Positions 36,809 to 44,380 are shown, counted from the first letter of the stretch. The stretch: 64,000 nucleotides of DNA from Paracoccus kondratievae (GCF_009301415.1 NZ_CP045072.1:655501-719500), one strand, 5' to 3'. Translations and numbers: made by a program. The notes: generated by a model not told the origin, from the letters alone.

Positions 36809-36828
36809 TAATCGTCCACGGACTAATC
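36809..36828. promoter_or_regulatory. Candidate operator upstream of the small Xre gene
   Basis: TAATC direct repeats flank the palindromic core GTCC-AC-GGAC about 26 bases before the Xre start. The layout fits an autoregulatory site. The rest of 36784-37109 has no supported gene; two short frames there have no recognisable content. Confidence 0.35.
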
Positions 36829-37109
36829 GTATCATTCTGGCGGTCGTCAGTTTCCTTTGAACCTTTAGCACTCTTCCAGCACTTCGATGATCAAGGCGCA
36901 CTGCATGTTCGAAGAACCGATCATAGTTCAACTTTTGTTAGATCTGGCTCCATCGCCGGCTGGGAATGGCAGATATAGCGCTGTTGCTCTGGTCCACGAC
37001 CACGAACAAATGACGGCCAGTCAGTCCGAACACCCGGTTATCCCGTCCTCCATCCACCGAGATCAGACTCGGCCCATTCCAGCATTCTAAGCATCCAGGA
37101 GCCCCCGCC

Positions 37110-37433
37110 ATGCCCCAACAATGTCCACATTGCATGACCGAGATTCACGCAGATGCCACCACCTGCCCCGCCTGTGGGGCCTTCCGGGGCGTGTGGGGCC
37201 GCCCGGTTGAAAGCTGGCGCCAGGCATCGACCTTCATGCTCGGCGTGGCCGCATTCTTCGTTCTTGCCGGCATAGTCTTTGGCACCTGGGTTGCATCGGT
37301 CGATGACCGAACGACGGCATTCGACGGCTTGATCGCCTTCCTGTTCCTGTCGCCTTTCATGCTGTTCGCCGGCGGTGTCGGCCTGTTCCTGCGCTACGTG
37401 ATCCCCCGCATGCAGGAGGGCTGGTACCGATGA
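37110..37433 (+). CDS. Zinc-ribbon membrane protein, unknown
   Basis: A 107-aa protein that begins with a CX2C...CX2C zinc ribbon (CPHCM and CPACG) and then two membrane helices (about residues 41-65 and 74-99). GGAG lies ten bases before the ATG. It is the first of a chain of coupled small genes; its last codon overlaps the next start (ATGA). No family assignment. Confidence 0.65.
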   Translation: MPQQCPHCMTEIHADATTCPACGAFRGVWGRPVESWRQASTFMLGVAAFFVLAGIVFGTWVASVDDRTTAFDGLIAFLFLSPFMLFAGGVGLFLRYVIPRMQEGWYR

Positions 37434-37612
37434 GAGCCGCGAAGCGGAAACCGACCGTCGGCCCGAAGCGCACCTCGATCTGCCTCAGCGCCGAGGCGCA
37501 CAAATCCCTGCGAATCGAGGCGCTGCGGCGCGACATCACCATGAGCCAGCTGATCGCGCGGGCGCTGGCGGACGCCGGCATCGACATTCCCCCAGAGGAT
37601 CTGGAAGCATGA
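37430..37612 (+). CDS. Small ribbon-helix-helix-like protein
   Basis: A 60-aa basic protein with the pattern RTSICLSAEAHKSLRIEALRRDITMSQLIARAL, typical of a ribbon-helix-helix DNA-binding fold (beta strand then two helices), as in CopG/MobC-type repressors. It overlaps both neighbours by four bases (ATGA at each end), so it is translated with them. A regulator of the operon or a plasmid copy/mobilisation accessory are the likely roles. Confidence 0.6.
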   Translation: MRAAKRKPTVGPKRTSICLSAEAHKSLRIEALRRDITMSQLIARALADAGIDIPPEDLEA

Positions 37613-38118
37613 AACACCTGTTCACCGCCGCGCTGATCGCCCTTGCCAGCCCCGCCTTCGCCGCCGGCTGGTATTTCGAGGCCTCCGTCGAAGGCGGCGC
37701 CGAATACTGGACCTTCACCAACGAGACCGGCGATGTCAGCCCGCGCCGGGTGCGCGGCAACGAAATCTGGATCACCCGCACCGACCAGATGAACGAACTC
37801 GACGCCAACGGCACCTGCGACTTCAACAACTGCCGCGTCAGCGTGACGCTGGACGGCCGCGGCGCCGAAGCAGGTGATCGCGTCAGCATCCGGTTCTCGA
37901 ATGGCGAGAAGCTGGATTTCGTGGCAGCCGGTGGCGACATCCTGCTGAGCAATTTCGACACGGCCGGCATGGGCGCGACCAACCTCTTCGTCCACAACGT
38001 GCGGCAGGCGGAATGGGTCGAGATCGGCTTCGGCGGCAAGCGCCACCGCTTCAGCCTCGCCGGATCGGCGGCGGCTCTGGACGCGATCCGGCCGTGGATG
38101 ACGGGAGGCAAGCGGTGA
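37609..38118 (+). CDS. Secreted protein with one Cys pair, unknown
   Basis: A 169-aa protein with a clear signal peptide (residues 1-18, ending PAFAAG). The mature part is beta-rich by pattern and holds CDFNNC, two cysteines five apart, likely a disulfide. It has no recognised domain. It overlaps the RHH gene before it and the next gene after it by four bases each, so the products are made in step. Confidence 0.6.
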   Translation: MKHLFTAALIALASPAFAAGWYFEASVEGGAEYWTFTNETGDVSPRRVRGNEIWITRTDQMNELDANGTCDFNNCRVSVTLDGRGAEAGDRVSIRFSNGEKLDFVAAGGDILLSNFDTAGMGATNLFVHNVRQAEWVEIGFGGKRHRFSLAGSAAALDAIRPWMTGGKR

Positions 38119-38393
38119 CCTCCCACGGGACCATGCACGCAACCAACGGATATCGGCGTAAAGGGCCTGACTATTTGAACAACCCGGACATGGTTGCGTT
38201 CACCATCGGTCGGGTCGTGATGGCCAAGATGACGACCGGCCGCCCCCTCAGCTGGAATACGCTGCGGGCGCGGCTGATGCGTATCGCTGAGGGAGATATC
38301 GTCGATCTGCCTGCCGGCGTGAATGCGGAGATGGCATTGGCGGCCCTGCGATATCTTCCAGAACCTCCGGGCGCTTCCCGTTGCAAGGGCTGA
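38115..38393 (+). CDS. Small protein, unknown
   Basis: A 92-aa frame starting at GTG 38115 within the stop of the secreted-protein gene (GTGA overlap). Content is ordinary soluble protein (DMVAFTIGRVVMAKMTTGRPLSWNTLRARLMRIAEG). No family recognised. The start could instead be ATG 38133. The coupling pattern of the operon is the main support for it being real. Confidence 0.5.
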   Translation: MTSHGTMHATNGYRRKGPDYLNNPDMVAFTIGRVVMAKMTTGRPLSWNTLRARLMRIAEGDIVDLPAGVNAEMALAALRYLPEPPGASRCKG

Positions 38394-38534
38394 GGGCGGG
38401 AACCTGGTGCGCTGAACGGGGTTCCCGCCCAGGAATTGCTCAGGCGCGGCATGAGCCACCGCCTCAGCCTCAGCCTCGCCCAGATCAGCGGCAGCGCTGG
38501 ATACGACCCAGCGACAGATGACAGGAGACAAGTG

Positions 38535-38744
38535 ATGCCCCCGCAACCGTTCAAAGGCGAACTGCCCGCATCGATCTTCCAGCCGGATGAGGTCAAGGCA
38601 CGCAACTGGTGGGCCGCGCTGACCGAGCCGAAACAGGAAGAGCGCATCCACGACCTGACCCAAGTGCTGGAATTCTACGGCATCGACCTGCCCGACAGCG
38701 ATGAGCGCTGGATGATGGCCTGCTGGGAAAACGAATTCGCCTGA
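38535..38744 (+). CDS. Small acidic protein, unknown
   Basis: A 69-aa protein with AGGAGACAAGTG directly upstream of ATG 38535, a strong ribosome site. It reads FKGELPASIFQPDEVKARNWWAALTEPKQEERIHDLTQVLEFYGIDLPDSDERWMMACW-like soluble sequence with several Trp residues; no family recognised. It ends inside the first arm of a large hairpin. Confidence 0.5.
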   Translation: MPPQPFKGELPASIFQPDEVKARNWWAALTEPKQEERIHDLTQVLEFYGIDLPDSDERWMMACWENEFA

Positions 38745-38864
38745 CCCCGTCCCTACGGCCCGTCGTGATGCGAGCGGGCCGGGGTCAGGCTGCGCGCAAA
38801 CCACATTCCGACCGCCCCCACGAGGCTGGGGCGGAATGGGGTTTGCGGCCGCCCATCGGGCGGC
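38741..38864. repeat. Cluster of three hairpins
   Basis: Three inverted repeats follow one another: CTGACCCC...GGCCCG / CGGGCC-GGGGTCAG (38741-38788), a 15-bp near-perfect stem GCAAACC(A)CATTCCG / CGGAATGGGGTTTGC (38796-38846), and GCCGCCC-ATC-GGGCGGC (38848-38864). None ends in a T-run. Candidates are transcript ends, or single-strand initiation or mobilisation structures of the former plasmid. The rest of the gap to 39071 shows nothing. Confidence 0.55.
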
Positions 38865-39071
38865 ACTCCTTAACGCTGTCGCCGGTCAAGATACCCTACA
38901 TCTCCATCGCGCTTTGACCGTGCTTGCGCTGCACTGTTGGTTGCCATGCACAAACCCGGAGGTATGTAGCGGGCCTCAGTTGGGCTCCTTGAAGTCAACT
39001 CGGCAGCGGATAGAAATAGCAGCCCTCAAAATAACCTTGCAAATCGGGAATTAAACTCCATAAATGCAAGG

Positions 39072-40244
39072 ATGTTGATCGAGCGCCGTATCACCGCAAC
39101 CGTGAAGTCCCTTCTGGACGACAGTCCCGCCGTTGCCCTGCTGGGGCCGCGCCAGGTAGGCAAGACCACGCTGGCCCAGGAGCTGGGGGATGCGCGCCCC
39201 TCGCTCTATCTCGATCTCGAATCCAGCGCCGACCGGGCCAGGCTCTCGGACCCCGAACTCTACCTTTTGGCGCATGAGGATAAGCTGGTCATCCTTGACG
39301 AGGTCCAGCGGGTGCCGGACCTGTTCCAGAACCTGCGCGGCCTGATCGACCGGGGGCGGCGCAAGGGGCTGAGGGCGGGCCGGTTCCTGCTGCTCGGCTC
39401 CGCTTCCATCGACCTGCTGCGGCAATCCGGCGAGACGCTGGCGGGCCGGATCGCATATGCCGAACTCGCCCCCCTCGATGCGCTGGAGGTTCCCGCTGCC
39501 GATCTGGACCGGCTCTGGCTGCGCGGCGGCTTTCCCGACAGCTTCCTCGCCAAGGGCGATCAGGCCAGCCTGCGCTGGCGGCGCGACTTCATCCGCACCT
39601 ATCTGGAGCGCGACATTCCCGCACTCGGCCCCCGCATCGCGGCCGAGACGCTGCGGCGCTTCTGGACCATGCTGGCGCATCGGCAATCCGGCCTGTCGAA
39701 CGCCGCCGAACTTGCCCGCGCGCTTGGGGTCGATGCCAAGACCGTCGCCTCCTATCTCGATCTGCTGGTCGATCTGATGCTGGTGCGCCGCCTGGAGCCC
39801 TGGCATGCGAATATCGGCAAGCGGCTGGTCAAGTCCCCGCGCATCTATGTGCGCGACACCGGCATCCTGCATGCCCTGCTGGGACTGACGACGCTGGACG
39901 ACGTTCTCGGCCACCCCGTCGCGGGCGCCAGTTGGGAAGGACTGATCATCGAGACTGCCCATGCCCTGATGCCGGAAGGGACGCAGGCCCAGTTCTACCG
40001 CAGCGGGGCGGGGGCCGAGGTCGATCTGGTACTGACCCTGCCCGGCGGCGCGGTCTGGGCCGTCGAGGTCAAGCGCAATCTGGCGCCGAAGGTCGAGCGC
40101 GGCTTTCACTCGGCCTGCGAAGACCTGCAACCTGTGCGGCGGATCGTGGTCTATCCGGGGGGCGAGGCTTTCCCGCTGCCGAACGGCATCGAGGTGATGT
40201 CGCTGCACCAGTTCGGGCAGGATCTGCTGGCGCTTCATCCGTAA
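39072..40244 (+). CDS. AAA ATPase with DUF4143 domain
   Basis: A 390-aa protein of the common ATPase_2/DUF4143 class. Walker A is GPRQVGKTT (about residues 25-33), Walker B LVILDEVQRVPDLF (about 74), and the C-terminal half has the DUF4143 core ending in a PD-(D/E)XK-like strand (AGAEVDLVLTLPGGAVWAVEVKRN, in which the E and K are in the right order). Function of the class is unsettled; many are found in mobile DNA. AAGG precedes the ATG. Confidence 0.82.
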   Translation: MLIERRITATVKSLLDDSPAVALLGPRQVGKTTLAQELGDARPSLYLDLESSADRARLSDPELYLLAHEDKLVILDEVQRVPDLFQNLRGLIDRGRRKGLRAGRFLLLGSASIDLLRQSGETLAGRIAYAELAPLDALEVPAADLDRLWLRGGFPDSFLAKGDQASLRWRRDFIRTYLERDIPALGPRIAAETLRRFWTMLAHRQSGLSNAAELARALGVDAKTVASYLDLLVDLMLVRRLEPWHANIGKRLVKSPRIYVRDTGILHALLGLTTLDDVLGHPVAGASWEGLIIETAHALMPEGTQAQFYRSGAGAEVDLVLTLPGGAVWAVEVKRNLAPKVERGFHSACEDLQPVRRIVVYPGGEAFPLPNGIEVMSLHQFGQDLLALHP

Positions 40245-40335
40245 GCGATGCGTCCGCCCAGCGGGCAGTATTGGGGGATCGATCTTCTTCCTGGGCGGAG
40301 GAAGCTGGGTACCGGGGCGCAGCGCCCGGTCCGAC

Positions 40336-40374
40336 ATTTTGCGGGTGGTACGAAAGTACCGGGCCCCGCAAAAT
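40336..40374. terminator. Hairpin after the DUF4143 ATPase gene
   Basis: ATTTTGCGGG pairs with CCCGCAAAAT and an inner GGTAC / GTACC stem closes on a GAAA loop, with small bulges. It sits about 90 bases after the ATPase stop and between convergent genes, so a transcript-end role is most likely, although no T-run follows. Confidence 0.45.
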
Positions 40375-40465
40375 AATAGTCGGTCACTAATATTTGGCGA
40401 AATCCCCAAAAGTAGCCCATCCTAGCCTACAGATTAACCCGCCCTGCTGTGCGCTTCTGCGTCGA

Positions 40466-40759
40466 TCAGATGCCCCCGGACAGATCGTCCAGGAAGGCCT
40501 GTTCGTCAGGCATACGGCGGAAGCCGGCAGCCCTGACCTGCGCCTGAAGCGCTGCAATCGGCCCGCCGGAACCCGGCACCGGTTCGCTCGCGGCCAAGCT
40601 GTCGTAAAACCCGCGCTCTTCCGGCCCCATCGCGCCCAGATCGTCGTCCGTCGCCAGTGCGTAGAGCCGGCGGCAGGCGCTGACGTCAAGCCGCGTTGCC
40701 TTGGTTCTGCCGGCCGCGAGCCGCGCCAGGACCGGATAATCGCTGAGCAGATAAGTCAT
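40466..40759 (-). CDS. Small protein, unknown
   Basis: A 97-aa soluble protein (YLLSDYPVLARLAAGRTKATRL ... GPEERGFYDSLAAS ... FLDDLSGG). The ATG at 40759 is preferred because GGAGAG lies nine bases upstream; in-frame codons further up (40789) have no such site. No family recognised; it might be a third, unlinked member of the plasmid module. The 220 bases on its right hold only the hairpin described separately. Confidence 0.45.
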   Translation of the reverse strand: MTYLLSDYPVLARLAAGRTKATRLDVSACRRLYALATDDDLGAMGPEERGFYDSLAASEPVPGSGGPIAALQAQVRAAGFRRMPDEQAFLDDLSGGI

Positions 40760-40847
40760 CACCAAGCTCTCCACGCCCAAGGGGCGCATATGCCAATATT
40801 GCAATTTTACCCTTCGAGCATCGTGCCATCGCACAGACCCATGCTGG

Positions 40848-41135
40848 TCACAAATGCCGCTCGACGTCCTGTGCACCGTGCAGGATGCGGACGATTTCCA
40901 GCGTGTCGCCCAGATCCCGGAAGAAGATGACATGCGATCCGCTCAGGCATTTCAGATAGCCAGGCCGAACGTCAACCGGCCTGCCGCGCCCTTGCCCAGA
41001 TGCCAGCGCGTGGCAGGTGTCGCGCAGTTCCTGCACATAGCGCCGGGCTTGCGCGAGGCCCCATTCGCCCTCCGTATAGTCCCAGATTGCCTCCAGATCG
41101 ACCGTTGCCGCGACGGTGAAGGCCAACGCCTTCAT
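40848..41135 (-). CDS. parE: ParE/RelE-family toxin
   Basis: A 95-aa protein with the RelE/ParE fold pattern: TVAATVDLEAIWDYTEGEWGLAQARRYVQEL, then GYLKCLSGSHVIFFRDLGDTLEIVRILHG with the usual basic/aromatic C-terminal strand. Family toxins act on DNA gyrase or on ribosome-bound mRNA; ParE-like pairing with a ParD-type antitoxin favours gyrase. The start overlaps the antitoxin stop (ATGA), the normal antitoxin-first order. Confidence 0.82.
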   Translation of the reverse strand: MKALAFTVAATVDLEAIWDYTEGEWGLAQARRYVQELRDTCHALASGQGRGRPVDVRPGYLKCLSGSHVIFFRDLGDTLEIVRILHGAQDVERHL

Positions 41136-41377
41136 GCGTTGCGACCGGCCATCTTGCGGGCAATGAACCGGTCGAGGTCGAAACCCTCCGCCCGGCCGGA
41201 TTCCTCTCCGGCGATCAGGGCGTCCTGAAGGGCCTTTACCTTGGTCTCGTGCTCCTCCAGCAGCCGCAGCCCCGCCCGCACCACGTCGCTGGCCGAGCCA
41301 TAGCGGCCCCCCTTCACCTGCGTGTCGATGAAGCTGACGAAGTGATCGCCGAGCGAAACCGAAGTGTTGCGGGACAT
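41132..41377 (-). CDS. parD: ParD-family antitoxin
   Basis: An 81-aa protein with an N-terminal ribbon-helix-helix (NTSVSLGDHFVSFIDTQVKGGRYGSASDVVRAGLRLLEE) and a C-terminal toxin-binding tail. AGGAGG lies five bases before ATG 41377, so the longer frame upstream is unlikely. The pair probably stabilised the element when it was a plasmid and its product likely represses its own promoter. Confidence 0.85.
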   Translation of the reverse strand: MSRNTSVSLGDHFVSFIDTQVKGGRYGSASDVVRAGLRLLEEHETKVKALQDALIAGEESGRAEGFDLDRFIARKMAGRNA

Positions 41378-41481
41378 ACGGGCCTCCTGTGCGTCGATAC
41401 CGGATATTACCAAGAAATCGTATCAGCCGCAATTGCCGGCTCTCTTCCGCCTGATGTGCATATTGGCATAAGCGCATGCTG

Positions 41482-42843
41482 TCATATGCCCCTCTGCGAT
41501 GAAGCGTCTGGTCGAGAGCCGCGCGAATTCGTCAGCGCCTGCACCGCCCGCGCCTGATCCAGCCGCGTCTTTGCCTCGCCGGTGAAGGATTGCCATACTG
41601 GCGAGGCCTCGATGACTCCGGCCAGGGTCGAGGCTGTGTAGGTCGTGCCGAACGCCTGCTTCGCCCCATGGGCTACATAGGCCACGGTTTCCGGCCATTT
41701 CAGCCAGCGCGGACTGGCATCGGCGAGGCGATTGACCCAACCCGCAACCCTGCGCAGGAAGCCGGACAGACCGCCGAGCAGCCCCCGACCTGTCAGCGGC
41801 TGGCGCAGGGCTTCCAGCCCGTCGCTGAGAACCGGCGCCAGCGCGTTGTGCATTTCGCGGTTGCGATCTGCATCGTGATGCGTCCAGGCGCCCATCTGCC
41901 CCGGCGTCTCCAGCCGTTCCAGCAGCACCGGATCAGCATCGACCTGTCGGATGGCGGCGATCAGCCCGCCGGTCGCGATGGCATGCACCACCTCGGCCTC
42001 CCGAAGCCGTCTGGCGACCGTATCCTGCATGACCGCGTCGCGATGGCGCTCCTCCTCGTCGGCAAGGCGACGGGCTTCTGCGGCACGTTCGACGGCAATC
42101 TCGGCGTCCTTCTGCGCCTTCAGCCGTTCCTGTTCGGCCTTCCACGCTGCCCGATCCAGACGGCGGCGGCGCGGCCCCGTCCGGGCCTGCCCATGCTTCG
42201 CGCCGACCGCGGCGTGATAGCGGTCCTGCCAGCCGCGCATCGCCTGCTTGTAGCTGCGAGACGGCGAGCCGGACCAGCCGCTATCTTTGTGCCGGTCCTG
42301 CTCGCGATGGCCCTCGTGGCAGCGCTTGGCATCCATGCGCATATTGTCATCTGCACATATGGGCACCGCCAGCACATGCACATGCGGGTGGGCTTCATCG
42401 AGATGCTCGACGATGCTCAGCACCTCGGCGCCGTTACGCGCGGCATCGTCTCTGGCGAAGGCGATCACGTCCCTGCGCCAGCGCAGATACTCGGCTTGGT
42501 CCATGTCCTCGACCGGGTCGGGAAAGCTGAAGACGCTGGCGATCATAACATGCGTGTCCGAGCGGATGGTCCGCAAGGCGTCCTTTCGATCCGGCTGCTC
42601 CTTGCGCAGCTGACGCAGCAGCTTGTTCTGCTCGGCGATGCGCTGTTCGATCAGGGCGACCACCTCCGAGGGCCGGATGCCTTCGAGGATGGTGGGCGGC
42701 TGCGGATTTTCGACATGCGGGCAGGCCCCGTCCAGCCGCTCGGCCTCATCCGCGATGTCGCTGACCGACCGGCTCTTGCTGTTGCCCTTGCGCGAATAGG
42801 TCTGCTTGTGCGCGAAGATCGATTTGCCGCTACGCTCAGACAT
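41482..42843 (-). CDS. MobV-like relaxase (Pre/Mob plasmid mobilisation protein)
   Basis: A 453-aa protein whose N-terminal 200 residues carry the relaxase three-histidine motif HLDEAHPHVHVLAV (about residue 147), with the HxH pair and acidic residues of MobV/Pre enzymes. The rest is a charged helical region rich in Arg/Ala/Glu (about 215-290) and an unassigned C-terminus. Such relaxases nick oriT and pilot one strand during conjugative mobilisation by a helper. It overlaps the end of repC by eight bases. The family-defining Tyr or other nucleophile cannot be fixed by eye. Confidence 0.65.
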   Translation of the reverse strand: MSERSGKSIFAHKQTYSRKGNSKSRSVSDIADEAERLDGACPHVENPQPPTILEGIRPSEVVALIEQRIAEQNKLLRQLRKEQPDRKDALRTIRSDTHVMIASVFSFPDPVEDMDQAEYLRWRRDVIAFARDDAARNGAEVLSIVEHLDEAHPHVHVLAVPICADDNMRMDAKRCHEGHREQDRHKDSGWSGSPSRSYKQAMRGWQDRYHAAVGAKHGQARTGPRRRRLDRAAWKAEQERLKAQKDAEIAVERAAEARRLADEEERHRDAVMQDTVARRLREAEVVHAIATGGLIAAIRQVDADPVLLERLETPGQMGAWTHHDADRNREMHNALAPVLSDGLEALRQPLTGRGLLGGLSGFLRRVAGWVNRLADASPRWLKWPETVAYVAHGAKQAFGTTYTASTLAGVIEASPVWQSFTGEAKTRLDQARAVQALTNSRGSRPDASSQRGI

Positions 42844-43933
42844 ACCCGCACCCCCGGCTGAAGGCCGTCAGCTCGCCCACCAGCGTATCGACCACGGCAC
42901 CCTGCCGCGCCTCTTTCCGCACCATGCCGACAAAAGCCGCGGCAGCATCCCTGACCCGGAAATCATCGTGGCGGCAGGCATTCCGATCCGCGATCAGCAG
43001 GCAGAGCGCCGTCCGGGCCTCGCCGAGAATCTCGCAGCTCTGCCGCCATGCCCGCGTGGAGATCCCGATATTCATCGCAAGGTCGCGCGCCGCCATCACG
43101 AAACATCGCTCATCAGGGGCACGGCCGCACCCGAGGCTAGCAGCGTAGAACGCGAGATATTCCCGGAAACGCTCCGATGCCAGCAGCCAGACCTGCGCAG
43201 GCGTGGTGCGGATCGGCCGCCGCGCAGCCCTGTTCTCAGCCCTACAGGTTTTATCGATCTGATCAGGATTGGTATTGGGTAGGGTGGAAATGTCGCACTG
43301 GTGGGACATTTCACCCCCACCGACGTTGGCCGAAAAATCGGCCAGAACCGCCTCCAGAGCGGCTGCAACCTGCTTGAGGCGCTGAAAGCTCTGGATCGTG
43401 GACGGACGGTGGTTGGGCAGGACGGCATCGGCGGCAAGCTCTGCCGCATCACAGCCAAGCCCACGGATGCGCTCGAACAACTTGTTGATCTGCTTGCGCA
43501 GTGCCTTGGCCTCGATCTGCTCCCGCATGGCCCTCTGCGCCAGCGCCTGGATTTCCTGTGCGCGCTCGATCAGCGGGGCAAGGTTGATGCCGAATTCGTG
43601 CCGGATCACGCCGTGAAGCCGATGACCGCTGCGGCGGCTGCGATTGGTGCTGGATTTGTGGATCAGCCCCCGCTCGATCAGCTCGGCTTCGATCCGGGTG
43701 ATCTGCCGGCGCTCCATGCTCAGCGAGGCCGCGATTTCCGTGACCGAAGCCCAGAAGGCGCAGATTCGGCCCTTGGCAAAGTCGCCATCCGTGGTGAGCC
43801 CGATAGCATGGCGCAGGTAGCCCACGGCGCCCTTGCTAAGCCCGAGCGGCCGGCGCGCGGTTTCGACCAGGCGCAACAACTGCCAGCGGGTCAGATCGGC
43901 TGGCAAACCCGCATGCGTGAGGTGCTGCGTCAT
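42836..43933 (-). CDS. repC: RepC-like plasmid replication initiator
   Basis: A 365-aa protein with the RepC layout: an N-terminal winged-helix part (RWQLLRLVETARRPLGLSK and a helix-turn-helix SVTEIAASLSMERRQITRIEAELIERGLI), then FGINLAPLIERAQEIQAL matching the RepC 'FGxDLxPL' region, and a C-terminal part with AWRQSCEILGEARTALCLLIADRN. In repABC plasmids of alphaproteobacteria RepC starts replication, usually from an origin inside its own gene. repA and repB are absent, so this is a solo RepC. It supports plasmid ancestry of the island. Confidence 0.68.
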   Translation of the reverse strand: MTQHLTHAGLPADLTRWQLLRLVETARRPLGLSKGAVGYLRHAIGLTTDGDFAKGRICAFWASVTEIAASLSMERRQITRIEAELIERGLIHKSSTNRSRRSGHRLHGVIRHEFGINLAPLIERAQEIQALAQRAMREQIEAKALRKQINKLFERIRGLGCDAAELAADAVLPNHRPSTIQSFQRLKQVAAALEAVLADFSANVGGGEMSHQCDISTLPNTNPDQIDKTCRAENRAARRPIRTTPAQVWLLASERFREYLAFYAASLGCGRAPDERCFVMAARDLAMNIGISTRAWRQSCEILGEARTALCLLIADRNACRHDDFRVRDAAAAFVGMVRKEARQGAVVDTLVGELTAFSRGCGYV

Positions 43934-43973
43934 GCCCGCACCTCCGCTTTTCTATACGCATTATTTTTTGCGA

Positions 43974-44080
43974 TTGATCGGTAGGCGGTGTCCGGGGTAG
44001 TCTGTCCGGGAAAGTTGAGTGCTTTCACATGAGCTTGAACCCCGGTTTCGGTTGCCGCCGAGCCGGGGTTTTCCTTTCTT
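43974..44080 (+). ncRNA. Candidate antisense (inc) RNA upstream of repC
   Basis: A possible promoter (TTGATC, 18 bases, TAGTCT) at 43974-44003 would start a plus-strand RNA that ends at a rho-independent terminator: AACCCCGG / CCGGGGTT at 44038-44070 with a TTCCTTTCTT tail. It would be about 65-75 nt and antisense to the repC leader, the position where repABC plasmids encode their copy-number counter-transcript. The hairpin is clear; the promoter is weak. Confidence 0.35.
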
Positions 44081-44225
44081 CGCCACATGAGAGTCGTCAG
44101 CGGGTACTGTACGGGATTTGTACCGGCGTTCCCGGTAAGTTCCGTGCAAACCAGCGCAAGATCGCGCAGGAAACTACGCGATTCGGCCGGAGAACCATGG
44201 TAAATCACTGTTATATATGAATAAA

Positions 44226-44273
44226 ATGGTGACCCCGACAGGACTTGAACCTGTAACCTGCCCCTTAGGAGGG
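44226..44273 (-). repeat. attR: 48-bp repeat in the tRNA-Arg(CCU) 3' part
   Basis: This block is identical to 22374-22421 and overlaps bases of the intact tRNA from the anticodon stem to just past the CCA. The integration keeps the tRNA whole. Confidence 0.92.
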
Positions 44274-44303
44274 GGCTGCTCTATCCAGTTGAGCCACGGG
44301 GCC
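44227..44303 (-). tRNA. tRNA-Arg (anticodon CCU)
   Basis: A 77-nt cloverleaf on the minus strand: acceptor GGCCCCG / CGGGGTC with one G-U pair, D-stem GCTC / GAGC, anticodon stem GCCCC / GGGGC around CTCCTAA giving anticodon CCU (codon AGG), T-arm ACAGG / CCTGT with TTCAAGT, and encoded CCA. Its 3' half is the island's attachment site. Confidence 0.97.
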
Positions 44304-44367
44304 GCTTAAGCGCCCTTTTGCCTTGCAAGGGGCGAAATGGCAAGCTTGCCGCGAACGGATGGAGAAG

Positions 44368-44380
44368 ATAACGGTAACAT
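44368..44380. promoter_or_regulatory. Possible GntR-type operator half site
   Basis: Read on the minus strand, ATGTTACCGTTAT resembles the E. coli GntR box (ATGTTA-N4-TAACAT) in one half and the spacer, with the second half degenerate. It is 21 bases before the regulator's start, where self-repression would act. Confidence 0.3.

Larger units (their letters stand above)
40785..41478. repeat. Inverted ~20-bp repeats flanking the toxin-antitoxin pair
   Basis: GCGCATATGCCAATATTGCA at 40785-40804 and, inverted, TGCATATTGGCATAAGCGC at 41457-41475 match at 18 positions with one gap. They bracket the ParE/ParD-type genes as a roughly 700-bp unit. This could be shared promoter or operator elements or the ends of a small mobile cassette. 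Confidence 0.4.
22374..44273. mobile_element. Integrated mobile island (plasmid-like) in tRNA-Arg(CCU)
   Basis: About 21.9 kb bounded by an exact 48-bp direct repeat of the 3' part of tRNA-Arg(CCU). It carries a tyrosine integrase beside the left repeat, excisionase-like genes, Xre regulators, IS elements, a T6SS VgrG cassette, a ParDE-type pair, a MobV-like relaxase and a RepC-like initiator. The repeat, integrase position and plasmid genes together make insertion at the tRNA secure. Whether it can still excise is unknown. Confidence 0.9.

Noticed and set aside
36887..37135. Short frames on both strands between the Xre gene and the zinc-ribbon gene
   Set aside because: No ribosome site and no recognisable motif; the stretch is better read as promoter DNA.
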